Shown one piece after another: positions 28,260 through 37,357 of a stretch of 64,000 nucleotides of DNA. The notes below the pieces were generated by a model. The model had not been told where the DNA came from. It did no database searches and saw only the letters and a program-made list of their open reading frames with translations. The position numbers were made by a program, and so were the translations under genes. Source of the stretch: Rhizobium sp. BK650 (lineage in GTDB: Bacteria > Pseudomonadota > Alphaproteobacteria > Rhizobiales > Rhizobiaceae); contig NZ_JACIBK010000009.1 in NCBI RefSeq assembly GCF_014195325.1, forward strand, positions 22,522 to 86,521, written 5' to 3'. Every line of letters starts with the position of its first letter. Position 1 is the stretch's first letter.

Positions 28260-29285
28260 ATGACATTGGCGAAAACATTGGCAACGGCTGTGCTCAGCCT
28301 CATCTCCCTTGGCATGTTCGGCAACGTGGCAGCGGCGGAGACGAATGCGCCGCTGCTCGACAAGGTGCCACCAGGAACGGTTCTGACAATCGGTGATCCC
28401 GTGACGCAGAAGGCTCTCGAGGTCTCCGGCCTTATTAAGGAACTCACCTTCGAGGTCAAATGGGCAAATCTCAGCGGTGGTCCACAGACCTCCGAAGCCT
28501 TCCGCGCGCACGCGCTTGATGTCGGCTCTGTGGCCGAGATACCCTCGATCTTTGCAACCTGGAACAACCTGCCTGTCCGCAACATCGCCTATCGGGAACG
28601 GAAAGACCCGATTGCCAATCCAATCTACCGTTTCGGCATTGCGCCTGGTGTCGACGTCAAGTCGCTTGCGGATTTTCGCGGCAAACGCATCGCCTTCAGT
28701 CCCGGCCAGGCCCAGGGTACACTCGTGCTCCGCGCGCTTCATGCTGCGGGCCTGACGAAGAAAGACGCCACGCTGGTCGAGCTGCCGAGCACCGGCGATG
28801 TCTACCCGAAGGCGCTCGCGAGCAAACAGGTCGATATCGCGCCGCTCGGCGGCGTCAATATCCGTCGCTATATCACCCAGTACGGCTCCGATGGTGCAAG
28901 CCTGATCGAGCACGGACTTCGTGACGACCCCACTCATCTCTATGCACCGCAATGGGTGCTAGACGATCCGGCAAAGGCAGCTGCACTTGCCGAATATGTC
29001 CGCCTCTGGGCACGCGCCACCGCATGGGTCGACCAGAATCCCGACATCTGGATAAAGGAATATTACATCGGTCAGCAGGGCCTGAGCCGAGAGGATGCCG
29101 ACTTTCTCACCAAGCTCTCGGGCACTCAAGTGGTCCCGGATAACTGGGCAGACGTGAAGAAGCGCCATCAGGAAACCATCAACCTCCTGGCCGGCGAACT
29201 TGGCTACAAGCCTTTCGACGTCGAACAGATCTTCGACAACCGCTTCGAGAAAATCGCTGCCGGCGCTCTGACAGCAAGCCAGTGA
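28260..29285 (+). CDS. ABC transporter substrate-binding protein, sulfonate/nitrate type
   Basis: A 341-residue periplasmic protein with an N-terminal signal peptide (cleavage near GNVAAAE, about residue 24). The body has GDPVTQKALEVSGLI, VKWANLSGGPQTSEAFRAHALDVGSV, FRGKRIAFSPGQAQGTLVLRALHAAGL, typical of the SsuA/TauA/NrtA fold. It starts an operon with permease, ATPase and two flavin monooxygenases, so the ligand is probably an organosulfur compound. Not a standard SsuA by eye, so no gene symbol. Confidence 0.85.
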   Translation: MTLAKTLATAVLSLISLGMFGNVAAAETNAPLLDKVPPGTVLTIGDPVTQKALEVSGLIKELTFEVKWANLSGGPQTSEAFRAHALDVGSVAEIPSIFATWNNLPVRNIAYRERKDPIANPIYRFGIAPGVDVKSLADFRGKRIAFSPGQAQGTLVLRALHAAGLTKKDATLVELPSTGDVYPKALASKQVDIAPLGGVNIRRYITQYGSDGASLIEHGLRDDPTHLYAPQWVLDDPAKAAALAEYVRLWARATAWVDQNPDIWIKEYYIGQQGLSREDADFLTKLSGTQVVPDNWADVKKRHQETINLLAGELGYKPFDVEQIFDNRFEKIAAGALTASQ

Positions 29286-29322
29286 TCGGACATGTTCCAC
29301 AACGAAGAGAGGAGTCGCAAGC

Positions 29323-30201
29323 ATGGCAACCACCTGGGATGCAGGTAGCGTCAAGACATCACGGATATCGACGCGCGAAAGGGCTGGCGCAGCAGCAGTG
29401 GCAAAACCCGCGGCCTCCCGCACCCGCCGCAGGCTCGGCCCGGGACGCGAGATACCTTTCGGACTGCAGATTGGCCCGGCTCTACTGGTACTGGCATGGA
29501 TTGCCGGATCGGCACTCGGATGGATCGATCCGCGCATTCTCTCCGCCCCCTGGACGGTCGTCGAGACCTTCGGAAGGTTGATCACCGAGGGTCGCCTGCA
29601 GGATAATTTCCTGACGTCTGCGACCCGCGCACTGCTAGGCCTCAGCATCGGTCTCGTCATCGGCACCGCTCTTGCAATCATCGCCGGCCTGTCTCGTATA
29701 GGCGAGGCGCTGATCGACGGGCCGATCCAGATCAAGCGTGCCATTCCGACGCTGGCGCTGATCCCGCTTTTCATCCTGTGGTTCGGGATTGGCGAAAGCA
29801 TGAAGGTCACGACCATCGTGCTTGCCGTCATCATCCCGATCTATATCCACACGCATAACGCACTGCGCAGCATCGACAGCCGCTATGTCGAGCTCGCAGA
29901 GACGCTGCGCATGAGCCAGAAGGATTTCATCTTTCAGGTCGTGCTGCCCGGCGCCCTGCCCGGCTTCCTTCTCGGCTTGCGCTTTGCCGTGACCCTCTGC
30001 TGGGTGTCGCTCGTCGTGGTCGAACAGATCAATTCCACCAGCGGTCTCGGCTACATGATCGATCTCGCCCGCACCTATGGCCAGACCGACGTTATCCTCG
30101 TCGGCCTCGTCGTCTACGTGCTTCTCGGCCTTGTCTCGGACGGCATCGTCCGGCTCATCGAACGGAGGGCCCTTACATGGCGTCGCACTCTGGCCAACTG
30201 A
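29323..30201 (+). CDS. ABC transporter permease, SsuC/TauC type
   Basis: A 292-residue membrane subunit. After a basic N-terminus of about 45 residues come six helices. Signature sequences are GLSIGLVIGTALAIIAGLSRIGEALIDGPIQ, LIPLFILWFGIGESMKV and the EAA loop YVELAETLRMSQKDFIFQVVLPGALPG. It lies 37 bases after the binding protein, and its end overlaps the ATPase gene by 25 bases. Confidence 0.9.
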   Translation: MATTWDAGSVKTSRISTRERAGAAAVAKPAASRTRRRLGPGREIPFGLQIGPALLVLAWIAGSALGWIDPRILSAPWTVVETFGRLITEGRLQDNFLTSATRALLGLSIGLVIGTALAIIAGLSRIGEALIDGPIQIKRAIPTLALIPLFILWFGIGESMKVTTIVLAVIIPIYIHTHNALRSIDSRYVELAETLRMSQKDFIFQVVLPGALPGFLLGLRFAVTLCWVSLVVVEQINSTSGLGYMIDLARTYGQTDVILVGLVVYVLLGLVSDGIVRLIERRALTWRRTLAN

Positions 30202-30917
30202 AACCTACCGTTCATGTCGTGAACCTCGTGCGCAGCTTCGCGGCGAAGACGGTCCTCGATGGCGTCGATCTGGACATCGAAGAGGGCGAGTTTGTCGCCC
30301 TGCTTGGGAAAAGCGGCTCGGGCAAAAGCACCTTCCTGCGCGCGCTGGCCGGCCTCGACCACGAGGTCGAGGGAACTGGCCTCCTGGAAACGCCGAAAAG
30401 ACTTTCAGTGGTGTTTCAGGATGCCCGGCTGCTGCCCTGGCGTACGGTGATCCAGAATGTCACGCTCGGCCTGCCCTACGATGCCGGGCAGGAAGCCGGC
30501 AGGAAGGCCCTCGCGGAAGTGGGTCTCGAAGGCCGGGAAACGGCATGGCCGAACCAGCTTTCCGGCGGCGAGCAGCAGAGGGTGGCGCTTGCCCGCTCGC
30601 TCGTGCGCGAGCCGGCCCTGCTTCTGGCAGACGAGCCCTTCGGCGCGCTCGATGCGTTGACCCGGCTGAAGATGCACGATCTCTTGCGCGATCTCTGCGC
30701 CAGACACCGGCCGGCCGTCCTCCTCGTCACCCATGATGTCGACGAGGCGATTTCGCTCGCCGACCGAATCCTCGTGCTCCACGAGGGCCATTTCGTCGAG
30801 GATCTGCGCATCGACCTGGCGGCACCGCGCGATCACAGCGATCCGCATTTCTCAGAAATCCGGACCCAACTTTTGAACCGGCTCGGGGTAAATGTCCCGG
30901 GCCGCCGCGCCGCCTGA
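30177..30917 (+). CDS. ABC transporter ATP-binding protein, SsuB/TauB type
   Basis: A 246-residue ATPase with Walker A GKSGSGKST, Q-loop VVFQDARLLPW, signature LSGGEQQRVALARSL, Walker B LLLADEPFGALD and H-loop THDVDEA. The FQDARLLPW sequence is the hallmark of the sulfonate/taurine/nitrate ATPases. ATG 30177 overlaps the permease gene by 25 bases, indicating coupling. It powers uptake of the operon's substrate. Confidence 0.92.
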   Translation: MASHSGQLKPTVHVVNLVRSFAAKTVLDGVDLDIEEGEFVALLGKSGSGKSTFLRALAGLDHEVEGTGLLETPKRLSVVFQDARLLPWRTVIQNVTLGLPYDAGQEAGRKALAEVGLEGRETAWPNQLSGGEQQRVALARSLVREPALLLADEPFGALDALTRLKMHDLLRDLCARHRPAVLLVTHDVDEAISLADRILVLHEGHFVEDLRIDLAAPRDHSDPHFSEIRTQLLNRLGVNVPGRRAA

Positions 30918-30937
30918 CCTCAACGGAGATTATTGCT

Positions 30938-32314
30938 ATGACCAGTCAGAAAAGACAGATGCGGCTTGGCGCATTCATCATGGCAACGGGCCATCATGTC
31001 GCCGCCTGGCGCCACCCTGATGCCCAAGCCGATGCGGGCCTTAATATCGATCACTATCGTCATCTCGCGCAGACCGCCGAGCGAGGCAAATTCGATCTGG
31101 TCTTCGTTGCCGACAGCCCTGCCGGATGGGAGCGGGCGAAAGACCCCGAAGCGTTGCGCCGCACCGCGCAGGGCGCCCATTTCGAGCCGGTCACCCTGTG
31201 GGCGGCGCTTTCGCAGGTGACAAGCCATATCGGCTTTGTCGCGACCGCCTCCACCACCTACGAAGATCCGTATCTGCTTGCCCGCAAATTCGCCTCGCTC
31301 GACTATATTTCCAAGGGGCGCGCGGCCTGGAACGTCGTCACCACGGGCGCCGATGTCTCCAAGAATTTTTCGATCCCCGGCCATCCGGCCCATGCCGACC
31401 GTTATGCCCGAGCCGAGGAATTCGTCGATCTGGTGAAGGGCCTGTGGGATTCCTATGAGGACGACGCCTTCATCCGTGACAAGGAAAGCGGCGTCTATCT
31501 CGATCCGGACAAGGTGCATCAGATCGATCACAATGGCCAATTCTTCTCCGTCAGCGGCCCCTTGAATGTCGGTCGTCCGGTGCAGGGCTATCCGGTCATC
31601 GTCCAGGCCGGTGCATCCGAGCCCGGACGCGAGCTTGCGGCACGTACTGCCGAGATGATCTTTACCGCCAACCAGACGCTTGAAGACGCCCAAGAATTCT
31701 ATTTGGACGTAAAGGGGCGGCTTGGGCGCTATGGGCGCAGCCCCGATGAACTGCTGATCAGTCCCGGAATTTTCCCAGTTCTTGGCGGGACCGAAGCCGA
31801 GGCCAAGGCGAATTACGACTATATCCAGTCGCTAGTTCACCCCTCGGTCGCCTGGAACATACTGTCTCGCCACTATAAAGGCGTCGATCTCTCCGGCTAT
31901 TCGCTCGACGATCCGGCCCCGCCGCTGCCTGACAATACCGAGCTCAACAAAAGCCGGCTCAAACTGGTCACCGACCTTGTCTCGCGCAACAATATGACAT
32001 TGCGCGAATTCTACCTGGCGGTCGCAACCGCCCGCGGACATCGCACAGTCGTCGGCACGCCGGAACAGGTGGCGGACGCGATGCAGGAATGGTTCGACAA
32101 CGGTGCGGCGGATGCCTTCAACATCATGCCGCCAATCCTGCCGACGGGACTGATGGATTTCGTTGATCAGGTCGTGCCGATCCTGCGCAAGCGCGGTCTT
32201 TTCCGCCAAGAGTACGAAGGCGCGACGCTACGCGAGAATCTCGGGCTGCGGCGTCCAGCAAATGCACTCGCACTCAGAGCCCGGCAGGGCGAAGCAGCCC
32301 GGGCAGCGGGATAG
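30938..32314 (+). CDS. Flavin-dependent monooxygenase, NtaA/SnaA/DszA (LLM) type
   Basis: A 458-residue luciferase-like enzyme that uses reduced FMN and oxygen to cleave C-S or C-N bonds. Motifs: RLGAFIMATGHHVAAWRHP at the start, ARKFASLDYISKGRAAWNVVTTG, RYARAEEFVDLVKGLWDSYEDDA, and GYPVIVQAGASEPGRELAARTAEMIF. The length equals that of the NtaA/SoxA group. It is 20 bases after the ATPase gene, so the imported compound is probably oxidised by it. A flavin reductase is not in the operon. Confidence 0.88.
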   Translation: MTSQKRQMRLGAFIMATGHHVAAWRHPDAQADAGLNIDHYRHLAQTAERGKFDLVFVADSPAGWERAKDPEALRRTAQGAHFEPVTLWAALSQVTSHIGFVATASTTYEDPYLLARKFASLDYISKGRAAWNVVTTGADVSKNFSIPGHPAHADRYARAEEFVDLVKGLWDSYEDDAFIRDKESGVYLDPDKVHQIDHNGQFFSVSGPLNVGRPVQGYPVIVQAGASEPGRELAARTAEMIFTANQTLEDAQEFYLDVKGRLGRYGRSPDELLISPGIFPVLGGTEAEAKANYDYIQSLVHPSVAWNILSRHYKGVDLSGYSLDDPAPPLPDNTELNKSRLKLVTDLVSRNNMTLREFYLAVATARGHRTVVGTPEQVADAMQEWFDNGAADAFNIMPPILPTGLMDFVDQVVPILRKRGLFRQEYEGATLRENLGLRRPANALALRARQGEAARAAG

Positions 32315-32402
32315 TCCCTCACCTCGAATATGCAGAAGACTGGGCATGGGAATGCCCCCGGTCACCCATCCTTCGTACCCAAAAGAGTAGCAGGCGCATC
32401 GC

Positions 32403-33536
32403 ATGAGCAACGACCCGGAATTCCTCTGGTATATTCCCAATGCCGTCAAACCTGGCCACCGCGGCGATTCCGCGGTCGAAGACCATAACAGCCTGGAAAC
32501 GCTAACCGCCCATGCGAAGGCGTTGGAAGAATACGGCTGGAAGGGCGCACTTATCGGCACCGGCTGGGGCCGTCCGGATACCTTCACGCTCGCCACTGCG
32601 CTTGCGGCGCGCACAACAACCTTCGAACCGCTGATAGCAATCCGTCCCGGCTACTGGCGACCAGCGAATTTCGCCTCGGCAGCTGCCTCGCTCGATCACC
32701 TCACTGGCGGACGCGTGCGCGTCAACGTCGTCTCCGGCAAGGACAATCTTGCCGCCTATGGCGACAGCGAGGGCGACCAGGCGCACCGCTACGCCCGTAC
32801 CAAGGAATTCATGCGACTGGTGCGCAGGCTATGGACCGAAGAGAACGTCACCTATTCCGGCGAGCATTTCGGGGTCAACGAATCCACGGTCGTCCCCCGT
32901 ATCCAGATCCGCGGCGATCGTCAGCATCCGAAGCTTTATTTCGGCGGCGCATCGGAAGCGGCCGAGCGCGTCTCCGCCACTGAAGCCGATGTTCAGCTCT
33001 TCTGGGGTGAACCGCTCGACGGCGTCCGGGAGCGGATCGAGCGCCTGAAGAGGCTCAGTCGCGATCTCGACCGCGATCTGCCGCCGCTTCAGTTCGGGCT
33101 GAGGATTACGACGTTGGTGCGCGACACCGCCGAAGAAGCCTGGGCCGACGCCGAGGCGAAAGTGGCCGAAATGGCAAAGAATAGCGGCGCCGGCTGGCAC
33201 GATCACCAGCGGGCAGTCGCCGTCGGCCAGCAGCGCCTGCTCGACCTTCATCAGCGCGGCGAGGTACTCGACGACAATCTTTACACCACACCCGGTAAAT
33301 TCGGCGGCGGTGGCGCCGGCACGACCTGGCTCGTGGGTTCGGCCGAGGATGTCGCCAGCTCGCTGCAGAAATACCAGGCGCTCGGCATTAGCCATTTCGT
33401 GCTCTCCGACACACCCTATCTCTCCGAAATCAAGCGGCAGGGCAGCCAGTTGCTGCCTTTGCTGAAGGGTTCGGCGCCGTCCGCTGCTGGTCTTCAGGAC
33501 AGGCGTAGAACCGGTGTCGCCCAGGCGCGCGCATAA
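32403..33536 (+). CDS. Alkanesulfonate monooxygenase-like (SsuD type)
   Basis: A 377-residue luciferase-like enzyme that desulfonates alkanesulfonates with FMNH2. It has GWKGALIGTGWGRPDTFTLATALAARTT, IRPGYWRPANFASAAASLDHLTGGRVRVNVVSG, and RYARTKEFMRLVRRLWTEENVTYSG, all SsuD-like. C-terminal FGGGGAGTTWLVGSAEDVASSL is also characteristic. It is last in the sulfur operon, 88 bases after the other monooxygenase. Two different monooxygenases suggest two substrates or two steps. Confidence 0.88.
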   Translation: MSNDPEFLWYIPNAVKPGHRGDSAVEDHNSLETLTAHAKALEEYGWKGALIGTGWGRPDTFTLATALAARTTTFEPLIAIRPGYWRPANFASAAASLDHLTGGRVRVNVVSGKDNLAAYGDSEGDQAHRYARTKEFMRLVRRLWTEENVTYSGEHFGVNESTVVPRIQIRGDRQHPKLYFGGASEAAERVSATEADVQLFWGEPLDGVRERIERLKRLSRDLDRDLPPLQFGLRITTLVRDTAEEAWADAEAKVAEMAKNSGAGWHDHQRAVAVGQQRLLDLHQRGEVLDDNLYTTPGKFGGGGAGTTWLVGSAEDVASSLQKYQALGISHFVLSDTPYLSEIKRQGSQLLPLLKGSAPSAAGLQDRRRTGVAQARA

Positions 33537-33565
33537 AAACACCCGGTCGTCTGCGACCGGGTGTT
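33533..33565 (-). terminator. Strong hairpin terminator between convergent operons
   Basis: AACACCCGGTCG (33538-33549) and CGACCGGGTGTT (33554-33565) form a perfect 12-base stem with a four-base loop. The minus strand continues into TTTTTAT, so it terminates the emrB-like transcript; the plus-strand sulfonate operon ends just before it. Confidence 0.85.
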
Positions 33566-33607
33566 GGCTGCAGCAGGTTATGGAGCTGGCAGTTTCAGAT
33601 GGGCGCC

Positions 33608-35191
33608 TCAATGGGCGCCCGCACCTCCGCCTGCCTGCGGCTTCTTGGTGAAAAGCAGAGCAATTGCCGCCAGAGCAAGCACGACGCCGATGACAGCAAA
33701 CGTATCGCTGAAACCCATGATCAGCGCCTGTCGCTTGACGATCTGACCGAGCGCGACGATCGCCTTCTGTGATGCGACAGCCGGATCGATGATACCGTGC
33801 TGCGTGAAATAGCCTGACAGCTGCGTCAAGCGGTCGCGGACTTCATCGCGGCTCAGCGTAATCGACTGGCCGATGATGTTCGAATGGAACTGCTCGCGCT
33901 TCGTCAGGATCGTGCCGAGCGAAGCGGTGCCGACCGCACCGCCGAGATTGCGCAGCATATTGGTCAGCCCCGAGGCGGCGGCAGCGTCGGCCGGTGCAAT
34001 GCCAGCCGTGGTGATGGCCGTGATCGGCGTCAGCACCAGCGCCTGGCCGATGGCGCGCACGATATTCGGGATCCAGAACTGGTCGCCGGCATTGTTGGCC
34101 GAAAGCGTGATGTTCATGAAGCAGCTGATCGCAAAGATCGAGATACCGAGGAAGCCGATATACCGGGCGTCGAAGCGCTTCATCAAAACAGGCACGAGCG
34201 GGATGAGCAACAACTGCGGCAGGCCAGTCCAGGCAAGCACATTGCCGATCTGCTCGGCATTATAGCGCTGCACCTGGCCAAGGTATTGCGGCAGGATATA
34301 GACCGTGCCGAAGAGTGCGACACCCACCAGCACATTGACCAGCACGCCGATGCCGAAATTGCGCTGCGTCAGCAGCTGCAGCTTCACCAGCGGCTTCTTC
34401 ACCGCCAGCTCGATCCAGATGAAAGCGGCAAGGAAGACGAAGGCGACGATGCTGAGCTTGACGATGAAGGGCGAGGAGAACCAGTCGTCCTTATTGCCTT
34501 CTTCCAACACGGTCTGCAGCGCCGAAAGCCCGATCGCCATGGTGATGATGCCGGCCCAATCGCCCTCCTTCAAGAGGTGAAGCTGCATCGGCTGCTTGTC
34601 GAGCGTCAGGGCAAGAGCTGCCGCCATGATGAGGCTCGGGATCGTGTTGATGAAGAATATCGTCTGCCATCCGTAGTTTTCCGTCAGGTAACCGCCGATC
34701 GTCGGGCCGATGGCCGGAGCGAAGGTGACCGACAGGGCGAAGATGGCAAGGCCGAGCGGCTGCTGGCCCTTCGGCAGCTTGGTCAGCACCATGGTGAAGG
34801 CCATCGGGATCAAAACGCCGCCGGCAAAGCCCTGCAGCCCGCGCAGCAGAATCATCGTTCCGAGATCGTGGGCAAAGGCACAGGCCATCGAAAAGAGTGG
34901 GAAGAGGATGGAATTGACGAGGATGTAACGGCGGAACGAGAAGACGTTGCTGAAATAGGCCGTCAGCGGAATGACGACGATCTCGCCGATCAGGTATGAT
35001 GTGGAAATCCAGGCGCCGTTGTCGACGCCCGTCCCGATGCCGCCCTCGATATCGAGAAGCGAAGCATTGGTGATCTGGATATTGAGGATCGCCATGAAGG
35101 CGCCGATCATACCGGCGAGAACGGCGATCCATTCTTTCGCGCTGGCGCGGGGCTGCGGGATGGCGCCCGATGTTGCTGCGATACTGGACAT
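33608..35191 (-). CDS. DHA2-family MFS drug efflux protein (EmrB type)
   Basis: A 527-residue pump with about 14 helices. GAFMAILNIQITNASLLDIEGG and NGAWISTSYLIGEIVVIPLTAYFSNVFSFRRYILVN are the DHA2 family motifs, and RGLQGFAGGVLIPMAFTMVLTKLP is motif C-like. It is cotranscribed behind an HlyD-type adaptor with a 24-base gap, giving a two-part efflux system that needs an outer-membrane channel encoded elsewhere. Likely repressed by the divergent TetR protein. Confidence 0.92.
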   Translation of the reverse strand: MSSIAATSGAIPQPRASAKEWIAVLAGMIGAFMAILNIQITNASLLDIEGGIGTGVDNGAWISTSYLIGEIVVIPLTAYFSNVFSFRRYILVNSILFPLFSMACAFAHDLGTMILLRGLQGFAGGVLIPMAFTMVLTKLPKGQQPLGLAIFALSVTFAPAIGPTIGGYLTENYGWQTIFFINTIPSLIMAAALALTLDKQPMQLHLLKEGDWAGIITMAIGLSALQTVLEEGNKDDWFSSPFIVKLSIVAFVFLAAFIWIELAVKKPLVKLQLLTQRNFGIGVLVNVLVGVALFGTVYILPQYLGQVQRYNAEQIGNVLAWTGLPQLLLIPLVPVLMKRFDARYIGFLGISIFAISCFMNITLSANNAGDQFWIPNIVRAIGQALVLTPITAITTAGIAPADAAAASGLTNMLRNLGGAVGTASLGTILTKREQFHSNIIGQSITLSRDEVRDRLTQLSGYFTQHGIIDPAVASQKAIVALGQIVKRQALIMGFSDTFAVIGVVLALAAIALLFTKKPQAGGGAGAH

Positions 35192-35215
35192 GACACGATC
35201 TCCTGCCCTCGCCGC

Positions 35216-36427
35216 TTAGAGGCTGCCGGCATCGGCTTTGGTGTCGATGCTTGGCTGGACGGACATGCCGGGACGCAGATCATCCTTTTCGGCGGCATTG
35301 CCATCGAGGACGATCTTGACCGGAATGCGCTGGACGACCTTGGTAAAGTTGCCGGTGGCGTTGTCAGGCGGCAACAGGGCGAATTCCTGACCGCTTGCCG
35401 GAGCAAGGCTATCGACATGGCCATGATAGGTGCGCCCCGGGAACATATCGACCTCGATATCGACCGGCTGGCCAGCATGAACGTCGGTCAGCTGCGTTTC
35501 CTTGTAGTTGGCGACGATATAAGCCGCCGTTGTCGGAACCACCGCCATCAACTGCGTGCCTGCCTGGACATATTGGCCGACGCGCAGCGTGCGATTGCCG
35601 ACCGTACCATCGACGGGCGCGACGATCGTCGCATAGGAGAGGTTGAGCTCGGCCTGATGGGCAACGGCCTGGTCATGGGCAAGTGTCGCACGGGCCTGGG
35701 CAAGCTCGGCATTCAGGAGATCGACCTGCTTCGTTGCGGCTTCGAGTGCCGCCGTGTCGCGCGCGATCGTTGCCTGAGCGGCAGCGATTGCCGAAGCGGC
35801 CTGCTGCGCGGTCTGGACCGGTGCATAGCCGCTGGTGGCTAGATTGCTGTAACGCTTGCTGTTTTGCTCGGCGAAGGTCTCGTTGGCCTTGTCGACATCG
35901 AGTGTGGCCCGGGCGGCGGCTATCGTCGATTGCTGAATAGCGAGCGAAGCCTGCTTGGCATTGACGGTCGCTTCGGCCGCGGCAACATCGGCTTTCGCCT
36001 GATCGAGCGCGGTACGGAAATCGCGGTCATCGATGCGCGCGAGCGGCTGGCCAGCCTTTACCGCTTCATTATCGCTGACGAGAACCTCGGCAAGGTAGCC
36101 CGAGACCTTCGGAGCGACCGTGGTGCTGTCCGCCTTGACATAAGCGTCATCGGTCGAGACTTCAAAACGGCCGACCGTCCAATAATTGTGCCCATAATAG
36201 GCACCAGCTGCGATAATGGCGATGGTGGCTGCACCAAGCAGCAGAGAACGACCGCCGCGCTTGCGGGCCGGTGCTTCTGCGGCCGGAGCAGCGACTGCCG
36301 GTTCGGTGACACGCAGCGTTTTGCCGGCATCGAGCTCTGCGGGCGTGGCTTCGGTTGTCGTTTCGACGGTCGATGCCTCGACCGCGGCGGCATTATTGTT
36401 CAGGGCGTGCAACTTCGTGACGGACAT
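35216..36427 (-). CDS. HlyD-family membrane fusion protein (EmrA type)
   Basis: A 403-residue periplasmic adaptor. After an 85-residue hydrophilic Ala/Thr/Glu-rich N-terminus comes one membrane helix (SLLLGAATIAIIAAGAYYGH). The barrel/lipoyl part has VSTDDAYVKADSTTVAPKVSGYLAEVLVSDNEAVKAGQPLARIDDRDF, and a long alpha-hairpin coiled coil covers about 155-270. ATG 36427 is preceded by AAGGAG; the earlier in-frame ATG at 36526 lies in the regulatory region. The long N-terminal tail is unusual for EmrA. Confidence 0.9.
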   Translation of the reverse strand: MSVTKLHALNNNAAAVEASTVETTTEATPAELDAGKTLRVTEPAVAAPAAEAPARKRGGRSLLLGAATIAIIAAGAYYGHNYWTVGRFEVSTDDAYVKADSTTVAPKVSGYLAEVLVSDNEAVKAGQPLARIDDRDFRTALDQAKADVAAAEATVNAKQASLAIQQSTIAAARATLDVDKANETFAEQNSKRYSNLATSGYAPVQTAQQAASAIAAAQATIARDTAALEAATKQVDLLNAELAQARATLAHDQAVAHQAELNLSYATIVAPVDGTVGNRTLRVGQYVQAGTQLMAVVPTTAAYIVANYKETQLTDVHAGQPVDIEVDMFPGRTYHGHVDSLAPASGQEFALLPPDNATGNFTKVVQRIPVKIVLDGNAAEKDDLRPGMSVQPSIDTKADAGSL

Positions 36428-36497
36428 TAACTCTCTCCTTGTGAAAGGTCGCTGTCGTCTCGGCCGCGGCCTTGAAATGTGACGCAAGTCCAATTTA

Positions 36498-36558
36498 GGA
36501 AACTTGATGTTTTCCAAAATATGCACTAAAAAAGGGATGTCAACTGGAATTTGGAAAA
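36498..36558. promoter_or_regulatory. Candidate TetR operator in the emr/TetR divergent region
   Basis: GGAAA (36498-36502) and TTTCC (36511-36515) form an inverted repeat with eight bases between. TTTTCCAAA (36510-36518) is mirrored by TTTGGAAAA (36550-36558). The cluster lies 6-66 bases before the TetR start at 36564 and 71 bases or more before the emrA-like start, as expected for repression of both. Confidence 0.55.
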
Positions 36559-36563
36559 TATCT

Positions 36564-37211
36564 ATGGTCCAAAATCACGAAATCGAGAAGAGACCGCGTG
36601 GCCGGCCGCAGGTGCGCTGCGACGAGGACACACGCAGCGTGATCATCGAGGCCGCCAACAAGCAGTTTCACGAGAATGGCTACGCAGCAGCAAGTATCGC
36701 CGCCATCGCACAGGAAGCCGGCGTTTCGACAAAGACCCTCTATCGTCTGTTTCCGACAAAGGCGGATCTGTTTTCCGAGATGGTCTCGGAGCGAACCGGG
36801 CGTTTCCTGCTGGCGCTCGACCCTGACACACTGGCGACGGCTGAGCTCCGCCAGGGACTGGAGCGCATGCTGACGGCCTATGGTATGCTGACGCTTTCTC
36901 AGGACACGATTACCGTCAGCCGCCTCGTAATCGGCGAATGTGACCGCTTTCCCGAAATCGCCAATTCCTTCTACGAGAAGGCAATCGTCAGAACAAACAC
37001 ATCGATGGAAAGCTGGCTACGTCGTCAGGTGGAACACGGACTGATCAAGCTCGAAGACCCGCACGCCGCCTGCGGCATGCTGCGTGGCATGATGATCATG
37101 GAACCTCAACGCGCCGCCATACTGCGTCAGCTGCCGCCGCCCAATATCGAAGAGATCGCCGCAAGGGCGAGAATGTGCGCGGATATCTTTTTGAAGGGAT
37201 GTGCCGCTTAG
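36564..37211 (+). CDS. TetR family regulator
   Basis: A 215-residue regulator. The helix-turn-helix is AANKQFHENGYAAASIAAIAQEAGVSTKTLYRLFPTKADLF, after a basic arm (KRPRGRPQVRCDE). The C-terminal ligand domain resembles the AcrR-type C-terminal family, with LMLSQDTITVSRLVIGECDRFPEIANSFYE-like sequence. ATG 36564 leaves a normal N-terminal arm; ATG 36504 would run through the operator-like repeats. It probably represses the divergent emrAB-type pair and itself. Confidence 0.88.
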   Translation: MVQNHEIEKRPRGRPQVRCDEDTRSVIIEAANKQFHENGYAAASIAAIAQEAGVSTKTLYRLFPTKADLFSEMVSERTGRFLLALDPDTLATAELRQGLERMLTAYGMLTLSQDTITVSRLVIGECDRFPEIANSFYEKAIVRTNTSMESWLRRQVEHGLIKLEDPHAACGMLRGMMIMEPQRAAILRQLPPPNIEEIAARARMCADIFLKGCAA

Positions 37212-37357
37212 GGCGGCGGGAGGCAGATCCAGACGAGGGCATGGACCGATGGTCTGCCGATCATTAATACTGAATTGCCCGCCGGATATCACAAGATCCC
37301 AACGTCATGGAGGAGTACCGCCGCGATAGTGGCGGCGGCACCCGAGTTCGCGCAATA

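Noticed and set aside
37318..37338. CCGCCGC/GCGGCGG hairpin after the TetR gene
   Set aside because: The stem is GC-rich but no T-run follows, and such repeats are common by chance in GC-rich DNA.
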